Source: Fischerella sp. PCC 9431
Lineage (GTDB): Bacteria; Cyanobacteriota; Cyanobacteriia; Cyanobacteriales; Nostocaceae
Assembly: GCF_000447295.1 (NCBI RefSeq)
Contig: NZ_KE650771.1
Coordinates: 3,982,282 to 4,046,281, forward strand
DNA length: 64,000 bases
Reading direction: 5' to 3'
Shown: piece by piece, positions 9,783-19,022 of the stretch
Numbering within the stretch: position 1 is the first letter of the stretch
Layout: each line of letters opens with the position of its first letter
The notes under the pieces: model-generated
Told to the model about the DNA's origin: nothing
What the model saw: the letters and a program-made list of their open reading frames with translations, nothing else
Databases searched by the model: none
Program-made: the position numbers and the translations under genes

Positions 9783-9872
9783 TACTGGGTCTTATTTCCA
9801 TCTTAAGTAATGCTTAACTGACAAAAAAGCTGTAAGTTTGGCATTACATTAACAGGGAAACAAGACCCAGTA
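9783..9872. repeat. 90-bp imperfect inverted repeat downstream of the rod-linker genes
   Basis: TACTGGGTCTTATTTCC (9783-9799) matches the inverse of GGAAACAAGACCCAGTA (9856-9872) with one mismatch. Inner arms around AAGTAATGC and GCATTACATT extend the fold. It lies 46 bp after the last rod-linker gene in the direction of transcription, so it may end or stabilise that transcript, or be a small mobile element. Confidence 0.5.
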
Positions 9873-9918
9873 TCAAATTGATGTGTTTACTTTAAGCGAT
9901 CGCAGCGCAGTAGGGATT

Positions 9919-10680
9919 TTAGCGTCTACTACGATTTGGCACTAAGTTCATGTAATCAAGGTCAGCCGCACGAATGTTTTGAGCGTAGTTACCTGTAGCA
10001 TTGAGTGAAGCTGCAATGTCAGTGAACTTGCGTGGATCACCTTCTGCTAGTTGCCGTTCTTGGAATTTGCGGCTGTAGAATTTCTCCAAAGTAAAGCGCC
10101 AATCGGTAGCAACAGTACCAACTTTTTCTTGGAAGTCTTCGCCATAGCGAGGAGTTACCAAGTTGTGAGGACGATCTACTAAACGCTTGCGTTGGTAGGG
10201 TATGGTGTTATCGCCAAAAGCTTCGGTGTATTCATCGCTGTCAACAATAGCATCAACGAAGCCACCAAAACCTTTGGTACCAATAACAATTGACCAAGCA
10301 ATTTCTTCTTCTTTGTTATAAGCAGAACGACCCAACAAGCGCTTGAGGGTGATATCTACCAGACGGTAGTTGTTGTTAACCGAGACAACCAAGCGGTAAA
10401 ATGCCTCAGATTTTGCCAAACCACGAATGAAGTCGCGTACTGTCAATGAGCCATTTTTGAGCTGAGATTCGATGTGCTTTTGGCGATTGAACTTGAGAAT
10501 CTCATGTTCGCTAAATACTTGACGGTAAGCAGCCCAAATGATGTTTTCCATGTCCATGTAAGAACTAACATCTTCTAGGCGATATACATATGGAGTATCT
10601 TCATTTTGGTCAGCAGTTCCAAAGCTTTTAACCCGATGATTTTGACTGCTGGGTTTGTATTCAAGTAATGGCAGTGCCAT
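9919..10680 (-). CDS. cpcG4: Phycobilisome rod-core linker CpcG (fourth copy)
   Basis: This 253-residue protein carries one PBS-linker domain (about residues 20-160), with the family blocks [50 protein letters not shown] and [26 protein letters not shown]-terminal extension of about 90 residues is soluble, with no membrane helix. Such linkers attach phycocyanin rods to the allophycocyanin core on the stromal face of thylakoids. It is the last gene of the minus-strand rod cluster. It is paralogous to the other three cpcG genes and closest in its start, [14 protein letters not shown], to the second. An A/T-rich gap of 108 bp separates it from cpcL. Confidence 0.95.
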   Translation of the reverse strand: MALPLLEYKPSSQNHRVKSFGTADQNEDTPYVYRLEDVSSYMDMENIIWAAYRQVFSEHEILKFNRQKHIESQLKNGSLTVRDFIRGLAKSEAFYRLVVSVNNNYRLVDITLKRLLGRSAYNKEEEIAWSIVIGTKGFGGFVDAIVDSDEYTEAFGDNTIPYQRKRLVDRPHNLVTPRYGEDFQEKVGTVATDWRFTLEKFYSRKFQERQLAEGDPRKFTDIAASLNATGNYAQNIRAADLDYMNLVPNRSRR

Positions 10681-10788
10681 TTGCGATTTTCCCCTTTATT
10701 ATCAACAAATTAAACAGAGTTAGCTCTTGAAAACTGAAGGAGGTTTGTTAAACACAACCCTCTTTCATTTAATTTTCCCGCATTTGGT

Positions 10789-11523
10789 TTATAAGGCAGA
10801 AGTATTTACAAACCAATTTAGTACAAGCAACAAAGCGATCGCTCCACCTAATCCAACTATTACAGCTGATAATGCTCTCCAGTCCACTTTTTGAGGATAG
10901 GGCGATGGATTTAAAAATCCGTACCATTCGGTATGATGTACCCAACTGGTCTGAATTATGCCCTTGTTGTCGCGATAATCTGCACCATAACGCGGGGTGA
11001 AACTGAATGGTCTGTCTGTAGACATGCGTTTACGTTGATAGGGTACGGTATTGTCACCAAAGGCTTGTTCATACTCTTGACTATCAATTAAAGCGTCTAC
11101 AAATCCTCCCCAACCGCGAGTAGCGATTTGAATAGACCAAGCAATTTCTTCTTCTTGATTGTAGGGACTACGACCTAACAAACGTTTTAAGCACATTTCC
11201 ACCAGCCGATAGTTGTTGTTAGCTGCAACTATTAGCTGATAAAATCGCTCTGATTTTGCCAAACCACGAATAAAATCGCGCACCGTAATTGAACGGTTTT
11301 TGAGTTGCGTTTCCAGAGCAATCTGACGGTTAAAGTGAAGAATTTCCTGTTCGTTAAAGACTTGGCGGTATGCTGCCCAAATTAGTGCTTCAATCTCACT
11401 ACTAGAGTTCGCATTTTCCAGACGGTAGAAATAAGGAGTATCATCATTTAAATCTGCCGTTCCAAAACTACGAACCCTTTGATTTTGAGTAGTGGGTTTG
11501 TATTCATGTAGAGGTAGTGCCAT
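10789..11523 (-). CDS. cpcL: CpcL-type rod linker with C-terminal membrane anchor
   Basis: This 244-residue member of the CpcG family has the full PBS-linker domain ([19 protein letters not shown] ... [16 protein letters not shown] ... [12 protein letters not shown]). Its tail is different: after VDWRA comes a hydrophobic helix of about 22 residues ([22 protein letters not shown]) and then NTSAL. That transmembrane tail defines CpcL (CpcG2 of Synechocystis, CpcG3 of Anabaena). CpcL builds core-less rod phycobilisomes that feed photosystem I/NDH supercomplexes instead of docking to allophycocyanin. It sits third among the four linker genes, as I recall for Anabaena 7120. The anchor is directly visible; PSI association is family knowledge. 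Confidence 0.93.
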   Translation of the reverse strand: MALPLHEYKPTTQNQRVRSFGTADLNDDTPYFYRLENANSSSEIEALIWAAYRQVFNEQEILHFNRQIALETQLKNRSITVRDFIRGLAKSERFYQLIVAANNNYRLVEMCLKRLLGRSPYNQEEEIAWSIQIATRGWGGFVDALIDSQEYEQAFGDNTVPYQRKRMSTDRPFSFTPRYGADYRDNKGIIQTSWVHHTEWYGFLNPSPYPQKVDWRALSAVIVGLGGAIALLLVLNWFVNTSAL

Positions 11524-11745
11524 ACTTTATCCACCTTTTACATAACTTGGCATTTTAGAAGGTTCTGAAATTTACTTTTGATCAACTTCCAAGTAAGCAA
11601 ACTGTGAAACCTTCTAAACTGTGTTAACTAATTTTGGATTTAGCAGACCCACTCTTTTATTGTTAGTTGTTAGTTATTGTGTCTTAGTTGTTGGTTGTTA
11701 ACCAATATCTACTAACCAATAACTACTAACTACTTTAACTTTAGC

Positions 11746-12489
11746 TTAACGTACAGGAAAACTTGCACTAGGATTGATAGAAACAGGAATACCTTGCGGT
11801 TTGTCGTTTCGCGTGGTATCTGGAATTGTAATATTGGCAGTGCTTACTGGTGTGTAAGAAACTGTTTTGATATCAATAGACTTCGCCATATCCAAGAAGT
11901 TATTAATATCACCCCATTTATAGCGTTCAGTTTCTTGTTTATCACGCCAGTAATTGCCGTAACGAGGTGTTACCAAGTTAAAAGGTCTGTCTTTATAACG
12001 ACGACGTTGGTAGGGAATAGTATTTTCACCAAAGTTAGTTTGATATTCTTCAGAATCTACCAAAGCATCAACAAAGCCACTGAAACCTTTTGTGGCAATT
12101 ACAATTGACCAAGCAATTTCTTCGTCTTTATTGTAAGACGCGCGACCTAAAATTCGTTTAAGGCTAATTTCTACAATGCGGTAGTTAGAATTTGTTTCTA
12201 CAACTAAGCGACGAAACGCCTCTGATTTTGCTAAACCACGGATGAAGTCGCGCACATTAATTGTCCGGTTTTTCAACTGTGATTCTAAATGTTTTTGGCG
12301 ATAAAATTTGAGGTTTTCGTGTTCACTGAATATTTGTCTGTAACCGGCCCAAATTAAGTCTTTGATTTCGCTTTCAGTGGGAGAATCTTCTAAGCGATAA
12401 ATTCTGGGAGTATCTTCGTTTGGTACTTCAAAACCAGGAACACGCTGGTTTTGAGAACTGGGTTTGTATTCGAGTAGAGGTATTGACAT
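11746..12489 (-). CDS. cpcG2: Phycobilisome rod-core linker CpcG (second copy)
   Basis: This 247-residue linker has the PBS-linker domain in the first two thirds ([68 protein letters not shown]). The soluble tail carries the short motif [12 protein letters not shown] and ends ASFPVR. It joins a phycocyanin rod to the phycobilisome core. Having several CpcG variants allows rods to dock at different core positions. The 222-bp spacer to cpcL is filled with TTGTTAGTTG-type heptamer repeats. Confidence 0.95.
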   Translation of the reverse strand: MSIPLLEYKPSSQNQRVPGFEVPNEDTPRIYRLEDSPTESEIKDLIWAGYRQIFSEHENLKFYRQKHLESQLKNRTINVRDFIRGLAKSEAFRRLVVETNSNYRIVEISLKRILGRASYNKDEEIAWSIVIATKGFSGFVDALVDSEEYQTNFGENTIPYQRRRYKDRPFNLVTPRYGNYWRDKQETERYKWGDINNFLDMAKSIDIKTVSYTPVSTANITIPDTTRNDKPQGIPVSINPSASFPVR

Positions 12490-12589
12490 TGTTAATATCT
12501 GTCCTTTGTTATTTGTCTTTTGTCATTTGTCATTTGTCATTTGTTGTTTGTTTTATGACTAATAACTAATGACCAATAACCAATGACTA

Positions 12590-13429
12590 TTAAGTTGTTT
12601 TGTTACCGGGAATATAACGATAAGGTAAAGCCACTTGTGTGGGTTTTACTGTTGGGGGTGGGGTGCTTGATTCGCGAGTTGTATCGGGAATCTGTACACT
12701 AGAAGCAATATTTCTGGCGCGATCGCTCGAACGTTGATATTCGGCTCCACCTGGTGTGATACTCGCAGCCATAGATAAGAAATTATCTGGAATTGCTTGA
12801 CGAATTCCTCGTTGTGCTGATTCTCCTGTACGCACAACTTGATAGAAAGAGCGACCTCCAAAATATTGCTGAATCAAACGACCACGCCAGTAATCGTTGT
12901 AGCGGGGATTGACTAAGTTAAAGGGTCGGTCTTTGAAGCGACGACGCTGGAAGGGTACGATGTCATCACCAAAGTTCTCACGGTATTCATCAGAATCTAC
13001 TATGGCATCGATAAAACCATGTAGTCCTTTGGTCGCAATCACAATTGACCAAGAAATTTGCTCATCTTTACCGTAGGTAGCGCGTCCCAAAAATCGCTTG
13101 AAGCTAATATCTACTAAACGGTAATTAGAGTTAGTTTCTGCGACTTCATCACGGTAAACACTGGATTTGCCTAATCCTCGGATAAAATCTCGGACATTGA
13201 TTGTCCGATTGCGTAACTGTGATTCTAGGAACGGTTGGCGATAGTTTTCTAGAATAAGGTGTTCGCTGAAAATTTGCCGATAACCTGCCCAGATAATCGC
13301 ATCAACATCTGTATCGGAAATGGCGTTTGCCAAACGGTAAATTGTTGGTGTGTCTTCATTAGGTACTTCGTAGCCTTCGACACGTTGATTTTGGGTAGTA
13401 GGAGTAACTTCAAGTAATGGTATCGCCAT
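12590..13429 (-). CDS. cpcG1: Phycobilisome rod-core linker CpcG (first copy)
   Basis: At 279 residues this is the longest of the four linkers. The PBS-linker domain spans about residues 20-165 ([68 protein letters not shown]). The longer C-terminal part includes YFGGRSFYQVVRTGES and a proline/threonine-rich end (ESSTPPPTVKPTQ). It connects rods to the core in the stroma-facing antenna. It follows cpcF by 59 bp in the same direction, so the bilin-lyase and linker genes are likely co-transcribed. Confidence 0.95.
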   Translation of the reverse strand: MAIPLLEVTPTTQNQRVEGYEVPNEDTPTIYRLANAISDTDVDAIIWAGYRQIFSEHLILENYRQPFLESQLRNRTINVRDFIRGLGKSSVYRDEVAETNSNYRLVDISFKRFLGRATYGKDEQISWSIVIATKGLHGFIDAIVDSDEYRENFGDDIVPFQRRRFKDRPFNLVNPRYNDYWRGRLIQQYFGGRSFYQVVRTGESAQRGIRQAIPDNFLSMAASITPGGAEYQRSSDRARNIASSVQIPDTTRESSTPPPTVKPTQVALPYRYIPGNKTT

Positions 13430-13488
13430 CTTTACTTTTACCTTATTTAGGGTTTCGCAGAGACTGGATAATGGTTAGTAACCAACAA

Positions 13489-14127
13489 CTAACTACTAAC
13501 AACTAAACCAATCCCCAATATTTGCTTCTGAGCTAACTGTACCCTAGCGCGGATAGCGCTTTCGACTTCGGTAGTTAGTATTTGGGCAAATTTTTCTCGG
13601 ATTGGCTGTTGCAGTTCAGGTATTTTCGCCAAGGATTCTAAACCGACGATCGCGGCGTAACGAATTGACCAATCTGCATCTTGACAAATGAACAATAGAG
13701 TTTCCAATGCTTTAGCTTGTGCTGCTTGACGTTCTGGGATATCCAGCTTATGAAAGCGCAAGCTTCCCAATCCTTTGGCTGCGGCGCGACGAACGCTAGG
13801 AGCAAAGTCGGTAGCAGCAGATGTCAGCAGTATATCTAGGGCGCGAGGATCGGCGATCGCTGCTAAGGTACGAATTGAGTAGGCTCTAGCACCATAGTTA
13901 TAGTCATCAATTTGTGCTAATAACTGTGGAACCGCTACATCTCCCAATTGTGTTAACCCGGCGACTGCTGCGACTGCTGCGGCTGGATTGTTATAACCAA
14001 ATACAGCAATTAATGTCTCAATTGCTGCTTCATCTTTGGCTGCTGCTAGTTCTTGTACTGCTGCTACTATTCGCGCTGGCGAGTCTGCTTCTGTAACAGC
14101 GCGAATTAATTTTTGGGTGTTAGTCAT
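13489..14127 (-). CDS. cpcF: Phycocyanin alpha-subunit phycocyanobilin lyase, CpcF subunit
   Basis: This 212-residue all-helical protein consists of HEAT/PBS-lyase repeats (for example ETLIAVFGYNNPAAAVAAVAGLTQLGD and DILLTSAATDFAPSVRRAAAKGLGSL). CpcF pairs with CpcE to attach phycocyanobilin to Cys84 of CpcA through a thioether bond. The isomerase motif NHCQGN of PecF is absent at the matching place, where the sequence reads ATDFAPSVRRAAAKG, as expected for a plain lyase. It lies between cpcE (109 bp) and cpcG1 (59 bp). The cpcE-cpcF gap holds a GAGACGCGATTCATCGCGTCT palindrome. Confidence 0.95.
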   Translation of the reverse strand: MTNTQKLIRAVTEADSPARIVAAVQELAAAKDEAAIETLIAVFGYNNPAAAVAAVAGLTQLGDVAVPQLLAQIDDYNYGARAYSIRTLAAIADPRALDILLTSAATDFAPSVRRAAAKGLGSLRFHKLDIPERQAAQAKALETLLFICQDADWSIRYAAIVGLESLAKIPELQQPIREKFAQILTTEVESAIRARVQLAQKQILGIGLVVSS

Positions 14128-14236
14128 TGGTCATTAGAGACGCGATTCATCGCGTCTGTACAATAGTCATTGGTCATTAGTCATTAGTCAATTGCCATTT
14201 GGTTGTGACAAAAGACAATTGACTATTGACAATTGA

Positions 14237-15067
14237 CTATAAAAGTGAATCCATTAAGTTCATTAGCCGTATGGCATTCTCAGAAATAGAGGAAACATCT
14301 AACTCCTGTTGAAGTTGATGTTCTAGCAGACCTTTAAGGGCAATCAATTTAAAACTATTTTCAACCTTGGCGTTGGCGATCGCATCTGCTGCGGGCAAAT
14401 ACCCAATAGCACCTAAATCTCCCAAGACGACGCGGCGTATTTGCAGATTATGAGTGTCCAACTCTTTAATCAGACGCTCTCCATAAAAAGTGTCTTGCGT
14501 TAGTTGATACATGCTTCTGGCTGCTGCACACTGCACTCGCGCTACTGGATGTTCTAAGAAGGGTTCAATTAAGGAAACAGCCTCAGTTGCACCAATAGCT
14601 CCCAAGGCTTCCAAAACCGCTTCATATGGTTGGGTGAGATGAGGACGTCCCGGTTCTTGAACAGCAGCTGCAACACCACCGCTTAACAATTGTATGAGTG
14701 CTGGAGCTGCTGCTATATCTCCTAGCATTGCTAAGGATTGGGCTGCGGCTTCACGCACATAAAAGTCAGAGCATTCTAAGCACCGAATTAAGTGTGGTAC
14801 GGCTCGAATATCGCCCAATTTTCCCAATGCTCTTGCAGCATTACGGCGCAGAGGATAGCCTCCCATTTCTGTTGTGTCAGCTTCATCCTCTAATGCCACA
14901 ATCAGAGCATCTACAACTTCTGGATCACGAACACGGAACTTACCCAGCCACCAAGCGGCGTAATAGCGGAGACTTAAATCTGGAGATTTTAGGTTGGCGA
15001 TCGCTTGCTCTTTTGTTAAAGGCGAAGCGTTTTCGGCAGAATATGCTTCTGCACTTGGTTCCATCAT
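14237..15067 (-). CDS. cpcE: Phycocyanin alpha-subunit phycocyanobilin lyase, CpcE subunit
   Basis: With the first ATG at 15067 the protein has 276 residues; a TTG two codons upstream is possible but unnecessary. HEAT-like PBS-lyase repeats run throughout. The motif YYAAWWLGK near residue 38, shared with PecE, is implicated in bilin handling. Repeats such as PLRRNAARALGKLGDIRAVPHLI and VREAAAQSLAMLGDIAAAPALI are visible. CpcE acts as a heterodimer with CpcF on CpcA Cys84 in the cytosol. Its start lies about 10 bp after the cpcD stop, so it is translated from the same mRNA. Confidence 0.95.
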   Translation of the reverse strand: MMEPSAEAYSAENASPLTKEQAIANLKSPDLSLRYYAAWWLGKFRVRDPEVVDALIVALEDEADTTEMGGYPLRRNAARALGKLGDIRAVPHLIRCLECSDFYVREAAAQSLAMLGDIAAAPALIQLLSGGVAAAVQEPGRPHLTQPYEAVLEALGAIGATEAVSLIEPFLEHPVARVQCAAARSMYQLTQDTFYGERLIKELDTHNLQIRRVVLGDLGAIGYLPAADAIANAKVENSFKLIALKGLLEHQLQQELDVSSISENAIRLMNLMDSLL

Positions 15068-15077
15068 TGCCAAAGCG

Positions 15078-15323
15078 TTAGTTTGCTTCTGCTGTGCCTA
15101 AAGGCTCGATTTTGATGATTCTGCCGCCCATACGAGTAATCCGTTGCATTTCTTCATTCATGCGGTTGTATGGCACAGTCATGAATACACTACCGCTATT
15201 GCGGATGTTGTAGTTATTTCTGTCGTTTTCTTCGTTTTGTCGCAAGCCTACGACTTCATAACGAAACATCCGGCTGTTTGCACTAGAAATGCCATTAGCA
15301 CCAACTGTGGTTTGACCGAACAT
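15078..15323 (-). CDS. cpcD: Phycobilisome rod-capping linker (8.9-kDa type)
   Basis: This 81-residue protein consists of a single CpcD-like domain, with the blocks FRYEVVGLRQNEEND, VFMTVPYNRMNEEMQRI and MGGRIIKIEPL. CpcD binds inside the core-distal phycocyanin disc and ends rod growth, setting rod length. The same domain forms the C-termini of CpcC and PecC. The gene lies between cpcC and cpcE; the 57-residue-equivalent gap (190 bp) to cpcC contains repeats of AACTCATAACTC type. Confidence 0.96.
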   Translation of the reverse strand: MFGQTTVGANGISSANSRMFRYEVVGLRQNEENDRNNYNIRNSGSVFMTVPYNRMNEEMQRITRMGGRIIKIEPLGTAEAN

Positions 15324-15513
15324 GCTTGTGACTCTCCTGTAAAACTAGCTTTTGGGCAATTGTTAGGAGTTATAAAGTCGGAGCTAGAAGTTAAGAATTA
15401 GGAGTTAAGAATTATGGAATTGGGAATTTTATATTTTCTTCCACTCATAACTCATAACTCATGACTCATAATTCTTAACTCATAGCCCCTGACTCCTAAC
15501 TCATGACGATTAA

Positions 15514-16380
15514 TTACGCTGGGGTGATGCTGACAATTTTGCCACCTTGGCGTTTTATTTGCTCCATTCTGTCCAAAAGGCGTTCGTAAGGTACAACGAT
15601 AGCGTAGCTGCTACGACGCACACTAGGGAAGCCAGGGTTGCGGAGTCCGGTTACTTCGATGCGATAAGAGCGATCGCCTTCTCCGACTGCATTACCCATG
15701 TTCTTCCTGGGAGTCACATCCGCAGTTGCACGGAATCCCCAGCTAGTATTGGTACCAGATGGTCCAACAATTGAGGAAGCGCTATTGGTTGCTAATTCAC
15801 GGGCTAGGCGAGTTTTTGTACCTTCTACCTGGGCGCGATCGCTATTAGCGTAACCCCGATACAAGCGAAACATGCGGGTAAAGCCGACTGTTTTCTGTCC
15901 GGTTTGGATCTCAAAACCACGATAATAGGGGACAATATTGTCACCAAAGTTGTTGAGATATTCCACCGAGTCAATGTACGAGTCAATTTCGGTATCGTAC
16001 CCTTGGTTCTGGTACAAGTCTAAGTGGTAAATCACCTCAGACTCATCGTACGGCGCACGACCCAATAAATGCTTGTAGTTGAGTTCGATAAACCGGGTTT
16101 GGAAGCTGTTGTAGAAAAATTTCTTCTTGTAGAGTTCTGACTTAGCAACGCTACGCACAAACTCTCGCACTGTCAAGTTACCATCCCGCAAAAGTGATTC
16201 TGCACTGACAAGCCGTTCCGACGCCATGATGTAGTCATTACCCAACAGTTGGCGGTATACGGCACGAATCACCGCTTCTACATCATCTCTGCTTGCATAA
16301 GGACGTAACTCAACTTTCGCGGCGTTGGTGCTGCTAAAAGCCTCTGTTCCTAGCCTGGATGCTGCTGCTGTAATCGGCAT
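15514..16380 (-). CDS. cpcC: Phycocyanin-associated rod linker CpcC
   Basis: The protein has 288 residues when started at ATG 16380 ([11 protein letters not shown]). The ribosome site GGGGG lies just upstream, and an in-frame ATG eight codons earlier is less likely. The N-terminal PBS-linker domain (about 20-190) includes [34 protein letters not shown] and [18 protein letters not shown]. The C-terminal CpcD-like domain (about 230-286) includes [12 protein letters not shown] and [22 protein letters not shown]. This linker joins phycocyanin hexamers within rods and tunes their spectra. It follows cpcBA after a strong hairpin that likely lowers its expression relative to the pigment subunits. 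Confidence 0.96.
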   Translation of the reverse strand: MPITAAASRLGTEAFSSTNAAKVELRPYASRDDVEAVIRAVYRQLLGNDYIMASERLVSAESLLRDGNLTVREFVRSVAKSELYKKKFFYNSFQTRFIELNYKHLLGRAPYDESEVIYHLDLYQNQGYDTEIDSYIDSVEYLNNFGDNIVPYYRGFEIQTGQKTVGFTRMFRLYRGYANSDRAQVEGTKTRLARELATNSASSIVGPSGTNTSWGFRATADVTPRKNMGNAVGEGDRSYRIEVTGLRNPGFPSVRRSSYAIVVPYERLLDRMEQIKRQGGKIVSITPA

Positions 16381-16456
16381 TTTTTTCCCCCTATTTATGT
16401 ACACGCGGACTTTTGCGTGTCTGATAAATATTTTTTATCAATCCCCAGATAAAACT

Positions 16457-16517
16457 ATGCCCGGAGCGAGATTCAACTGCTTGGTGATTCCACTCAGCTG
16501 CATCCCTCTCCGGGCAT
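16457..16517 (-). terminator. Intercistronic hairpin between cpcA and cpcC (leaky terminator or processing site)
   Basis: Read on the minus strand, ATGCCCGGAG and CTCCGGGCAT form a perfect 10-bp G+C-rich stem, followed by AGTTTTATC. It starts 9 bp after the cpcA stop. Such a hairpin fits the known excess of cpcBA mRNA over linker mRNA by partial termination or 3'-end protection; its role here is inferred. Confidence 0.75.
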
Positions 16518-16525
16518 TACGCTAT

Positions 16526-17014
16526 CTAGCTCAGAGCGTTGATTGCGTAATCAATGTAGGTGTTAGCTTCGTTAGCAGCTTGACCGGACAAACCATGATT
16601 AGATTTGATGTGCTTCAAAGCTTCTACGTACCAGCTGGGGGACAATTCAAAAGCGCTGTTGATTTCAGCCAAACCAGCAATCAAAAATTCATCCAATGGG
16701 CCAGTTCCACCAGCAACCAAGGAGTAGGTGATGATCCGCAGGTAGTGACCAACGTCACGAGCACACTTGGACTTACCACGAGAATCAGCAGCATAGTTTG
16801 GGCCACTGGTTTGGGTGGTGTAGGGGAACTTCTGGTATACAGCTTGAGTTGCACCATCAATCAAGCGTTGAGCATTGCTGGTCAGTGAACGAGCAGCTTC
16901 CATGCTAGCAGTAGCACGCTCTAAACGACCACGAACAGCTTGGAGTTCGGTGTTGCCTAAAAAGCGACCTTGAGTATCAGCAGCTGCAATTGCTTCGGTA
17001 ATGGGTGTCTTCAT
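16526..17014 (-). CDS. cpcA: C-phycocyanin alpha subunit
   Basis: This 162-residue globin-like biliprotein has the chromophore cysteine at residue 84 ([18 protein letters not shown]), which receives phycocyanobilin from CpcE/CpcF. Other typical blocks are [23 protein letters not shown] at the N-terminus (two adjoining helices) and [17 protein letters not shown] near the end. It pairs with CpcB to form alpha-beta monomers, trimers and hexamers of the rods. It lies 79 bp after cpcB, with the ribosome site AAGGAGA at the correct distance. Full length. Confidence 0.98.
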   Translation of the reverse strand: MKTPITEAIAAADTQGRFLGNTELQAVRGRLERATASMEAARSLTSNAQRLIDGATQAVYQKFPYTTQTSGPNYAADSRGKSKCARDVGHYLRIITYSLVAGGTGPLDEFLIAGLAEINSAFELSPSWYVEALKHIKSNHGLSGQAANEANTYIDYAINALS

Positions 17015-17093
17015 GATGTTAAATCTCCTTAACGTTTCGTAATTTTTGCCGGGATACCTAACTTTTGGTTCTAGGCTTTTTTGTTATGTTTTA

Positions 17094-17612
17094 TTACGCA
17101 ACAGCAGCAGCAGCGCGATCAAAGTAACCAGCTACTTCAGACATCAAAGCACTGCAATCACCCTTGGTGATTCCATTGGGGTCGTTAGCAATGCCGACAG
17201 CAGCTTCTTTCATTTTTTGTACACCAACTGCTACGGAAGAACCGGGAGTACCCAGAGCTTGGTAGGTTTCGCGCAAGCCATTTAAGCAACGGTCATCAAG
17301 AACGCTAGCGTCACCTGCGAGGATAGCGTAGGTAACATAGCGCAAGATGATTTCCATGTCGCGGAGGCAAGCAGACATACGACGGTTGGTGTAAGCGTTT
17401 CCACCAGGAGAAATCAATTGGGGTTGCTCTTCAAACAAAGCACGAGCAGCGTCAGTAACGATATCTTTTGCATTGCTAGTGATGCGGTTTACTACATCCA
17501 GGCGCTTGTTGCCGTCTTTGACCATATTGCCTAGAGCATCGAGTTGTTCGTTGCTCAAGAATTCGCCTCTGGAGTCAGCCTGAGAAACCACCTTGGCAAA
17601 TGCGTCTAACAT
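17094..17612 (-). CDS. cpcB: C-phycocyanin beta subunit
   Basis: This 172-residue biliprotein has two bilin-binding cysteines: Cys82 (consensus position 84, in [13 protein letters not shown]) and Cys153 (consensus 155, in [13 protein letters not shown]). Asn72, in SPGGNAYTN, is the residue methylated by CpcM in phycocyanin. The lyases for these two sites (CpcS/CpcU and CpcT types) are not in this window. It is the first gene of the cpc part of the cluster, with a roughly 660-bp upstream region carrying its own promoter. The ribosome site TAGGAGA precedes ATG 17612. Confidence 0.98.
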   Translation of the reverse strand: MLDAFAKVVSQADSRGEFLSNEQLDALGNMVKDGNKRLDVVNRITSNAKDIVTDAARALFEEQPQLISPGGNAYTNRRMSACLRDMEIILRYVTYAILAGDASVLDDRCLNGLRETYQALGTPGSSVAVGVQKMKEAAVGIANDPNGITKGDCSALMSEVAGYFDRAAAAVA

Positions 17613-18270
17613 GGAAGATTCTCCTAATTCCTTAATTGAGTGCTGTCTTGATTAAAACTGTGATTGTTTTATCAACTTGGATTGGACTATAACAGACATT
17701 AAACTAAAGTGTCTCTCTTTCGCTCCTTGTTTTCCCTGCTCTGAAACAGAACCAGAAAAATGAGAAGCTGGGGTGATTTTATGAGAAACTAGCAAGCTCT
17801 GTGAATTGAGTGCCATCTTTCAGTTTTGCCTGTCATTTAACCCCTCCAGCTTATGTTTATACAACGCTACAGGGGCATTATTTGTTACAAATTGTGAATA
17901 AATGAGATAGAGCAATAAGAAAAGCCTCAAATGCTTTACATACAAGGGCTTTAACTGAGAATAAATTGATTTTTTTGTAATATTGCTTCATAAAACAGCA
18001 AGATTAGGCGCAACTTTTCTTTGCTTATATTTTCTTAAGTTTCTCTGAATCCTAGATATCACACTCTATTCAAGTTCTATATGAATTTGATAGACATAGC
18101 TATATGTTAAGAATTTTTAACAAAAAAATTATCAAAATTGCCGCTAGTTGCAGAAATTTGTCACAAAATTTGGCAGGAAGCTCTCAAGGATAGGGGATAG
18201 GGGATTGGTAGTTTTTCCCATGCCCCATTACCTTTTAGGGGTGGGATGAGCTTAACAAAACGCTTTGTTG
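17613..18270 (-). promoter_or_regulatory. cpc operon promoter and long leader region
   Basis: This gene-free stretch of 658 bp lies between pecF and cpcB. Phycocyanin operons usually have one or more light-regulated promoters and long leaders, and such a control region must lie here. Minus-strand AT-rich boxes such as TTGTATAAAC (near 17854-17863) are candidate -10 regions, but no exact start can be set. Near 18180-18235 there is a low-complexity GGGGATAGGGGATTGG stretch next to the pecF end. Confidence 0.55.
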
Positions 18271-18903
18271 TTAATCTGGCAGATTTTTTGCTGTGGCTGT
18301 TGTAATACGCGATCGCACTACTTTGTCTGGCTCTTGATTTAAAGCCGTCTGTAAGGCTGCATAAGCTGCTGGTGTCGCAATTTCTTGGAGAGAAACCGCA
18401 GCAGCATAACGTAGCCCCCAATCTTCTGGAGAGAGTAAAGCCCAAGTTAGTTTTTCAATAGCATGGTGGATAACTTCTGGCTCATTAGTACTACTCCCAA
18501 TTTTTCCAAGTCCACGTGCAGCAATCCGACGAACATTTCCTTGACAGTGGTTAGCAACTTCTGTACCAACAACTTCGGCTAACAAATCACATGCTATTGA
18601 GTCGCCAATTAATGCCAAAGCTTGAATAATATACGCTTGTACGCCTTGATCAGGAGAACTACGGTAAGCAAGAATCAGTGGTTCTACGCTTGCAGGTGCT
18701 AGCTTTACTAAAGCTTCAACTGCTGCTTTGCCTACAGAAGGGTGATGATGACCAAAAGCCTGAATTAAAGCAGAAATTGCCCTGGTTTCCGTAGTTTCAC
18801 TAGCAGAAATCGCAGCAATTGCAGATACCGCATCATTTGGCACTGGAGCATGGTTTAATTGGGAAATCAGTTCCTCAGTATTCCCAAAGTTCTGTGTATC
18901 CAT
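18271..18903 (-). CDS. pecF: Phycoerythrocyanin alpha phycoviolobilin lyase/isomerase, PecF subunit
   Basis: The protein has 210 residues from ATG 18903 (MDTQNFGNTEELISQLN); an upstream in-frame extension runs into a palindromic repeat and is not supported. HEAT/PBS-lyase repeats are present. The motif NHCQGN (in EVANHCQGNVRRIAARG) is the hallmark of PecF, and its His-Cys pair is required for converting phycocyanobilin to phycoviolobilin while it is attached to Cys84 of PecA. It functions as a heterodimer with PecE. No strong ribosome site is visible, and a palindrome separates it from pecE, so its expression may be uncoupled from the upstream genes. Confidence 0.95.
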   Translation of the reverse strand: MDTQNFGNTEELISQLNHAPVPNDAVSAIAAISASETTETRAISALIQAFGHHHPSVGKAAVEALVKLAPASVEPLILAYRSSPDQGVQAYIIQALALIGDSIACDLLAEVVGTEVANHCQGNVRRIAARGLGKIGSSTNEPEVIHHAIEKLTWALLSPEDWGLRYAAAVSLQEIATPAAYAALQTALNQEPDKVVRSRITTATAKNLPD

Positions 18904-18970
18904 AATTGTTAAAGATTGCAGATATGAAATAAATTGTTGACAACGAAAATTGTAGAATTGAACAGAGTTA

Positions 18971-19001
18971 GATCCCCGACTTCTTGAAGAAGCCGGGGAT
19001 C
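18971..19001. repeat. Palindrome between pecE and pecF
   Basis: GATCCCCGACTTCTT and its near-perfect inverse AAGAAGCCGGGGATC (one G/T wobble pair) have a one-base centre, giving a 15-bp stem. A related CCCGACTT/AAGTCGGG hairpin lies at 31147-31176. It looks like a dispersed palindrome inserted in the operon that may attenuate or process the pecE-pecF transcript. Confidence 0.65.
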
Positions 19002-19022
19002 TTATTATCAAAAAACCCTAAC

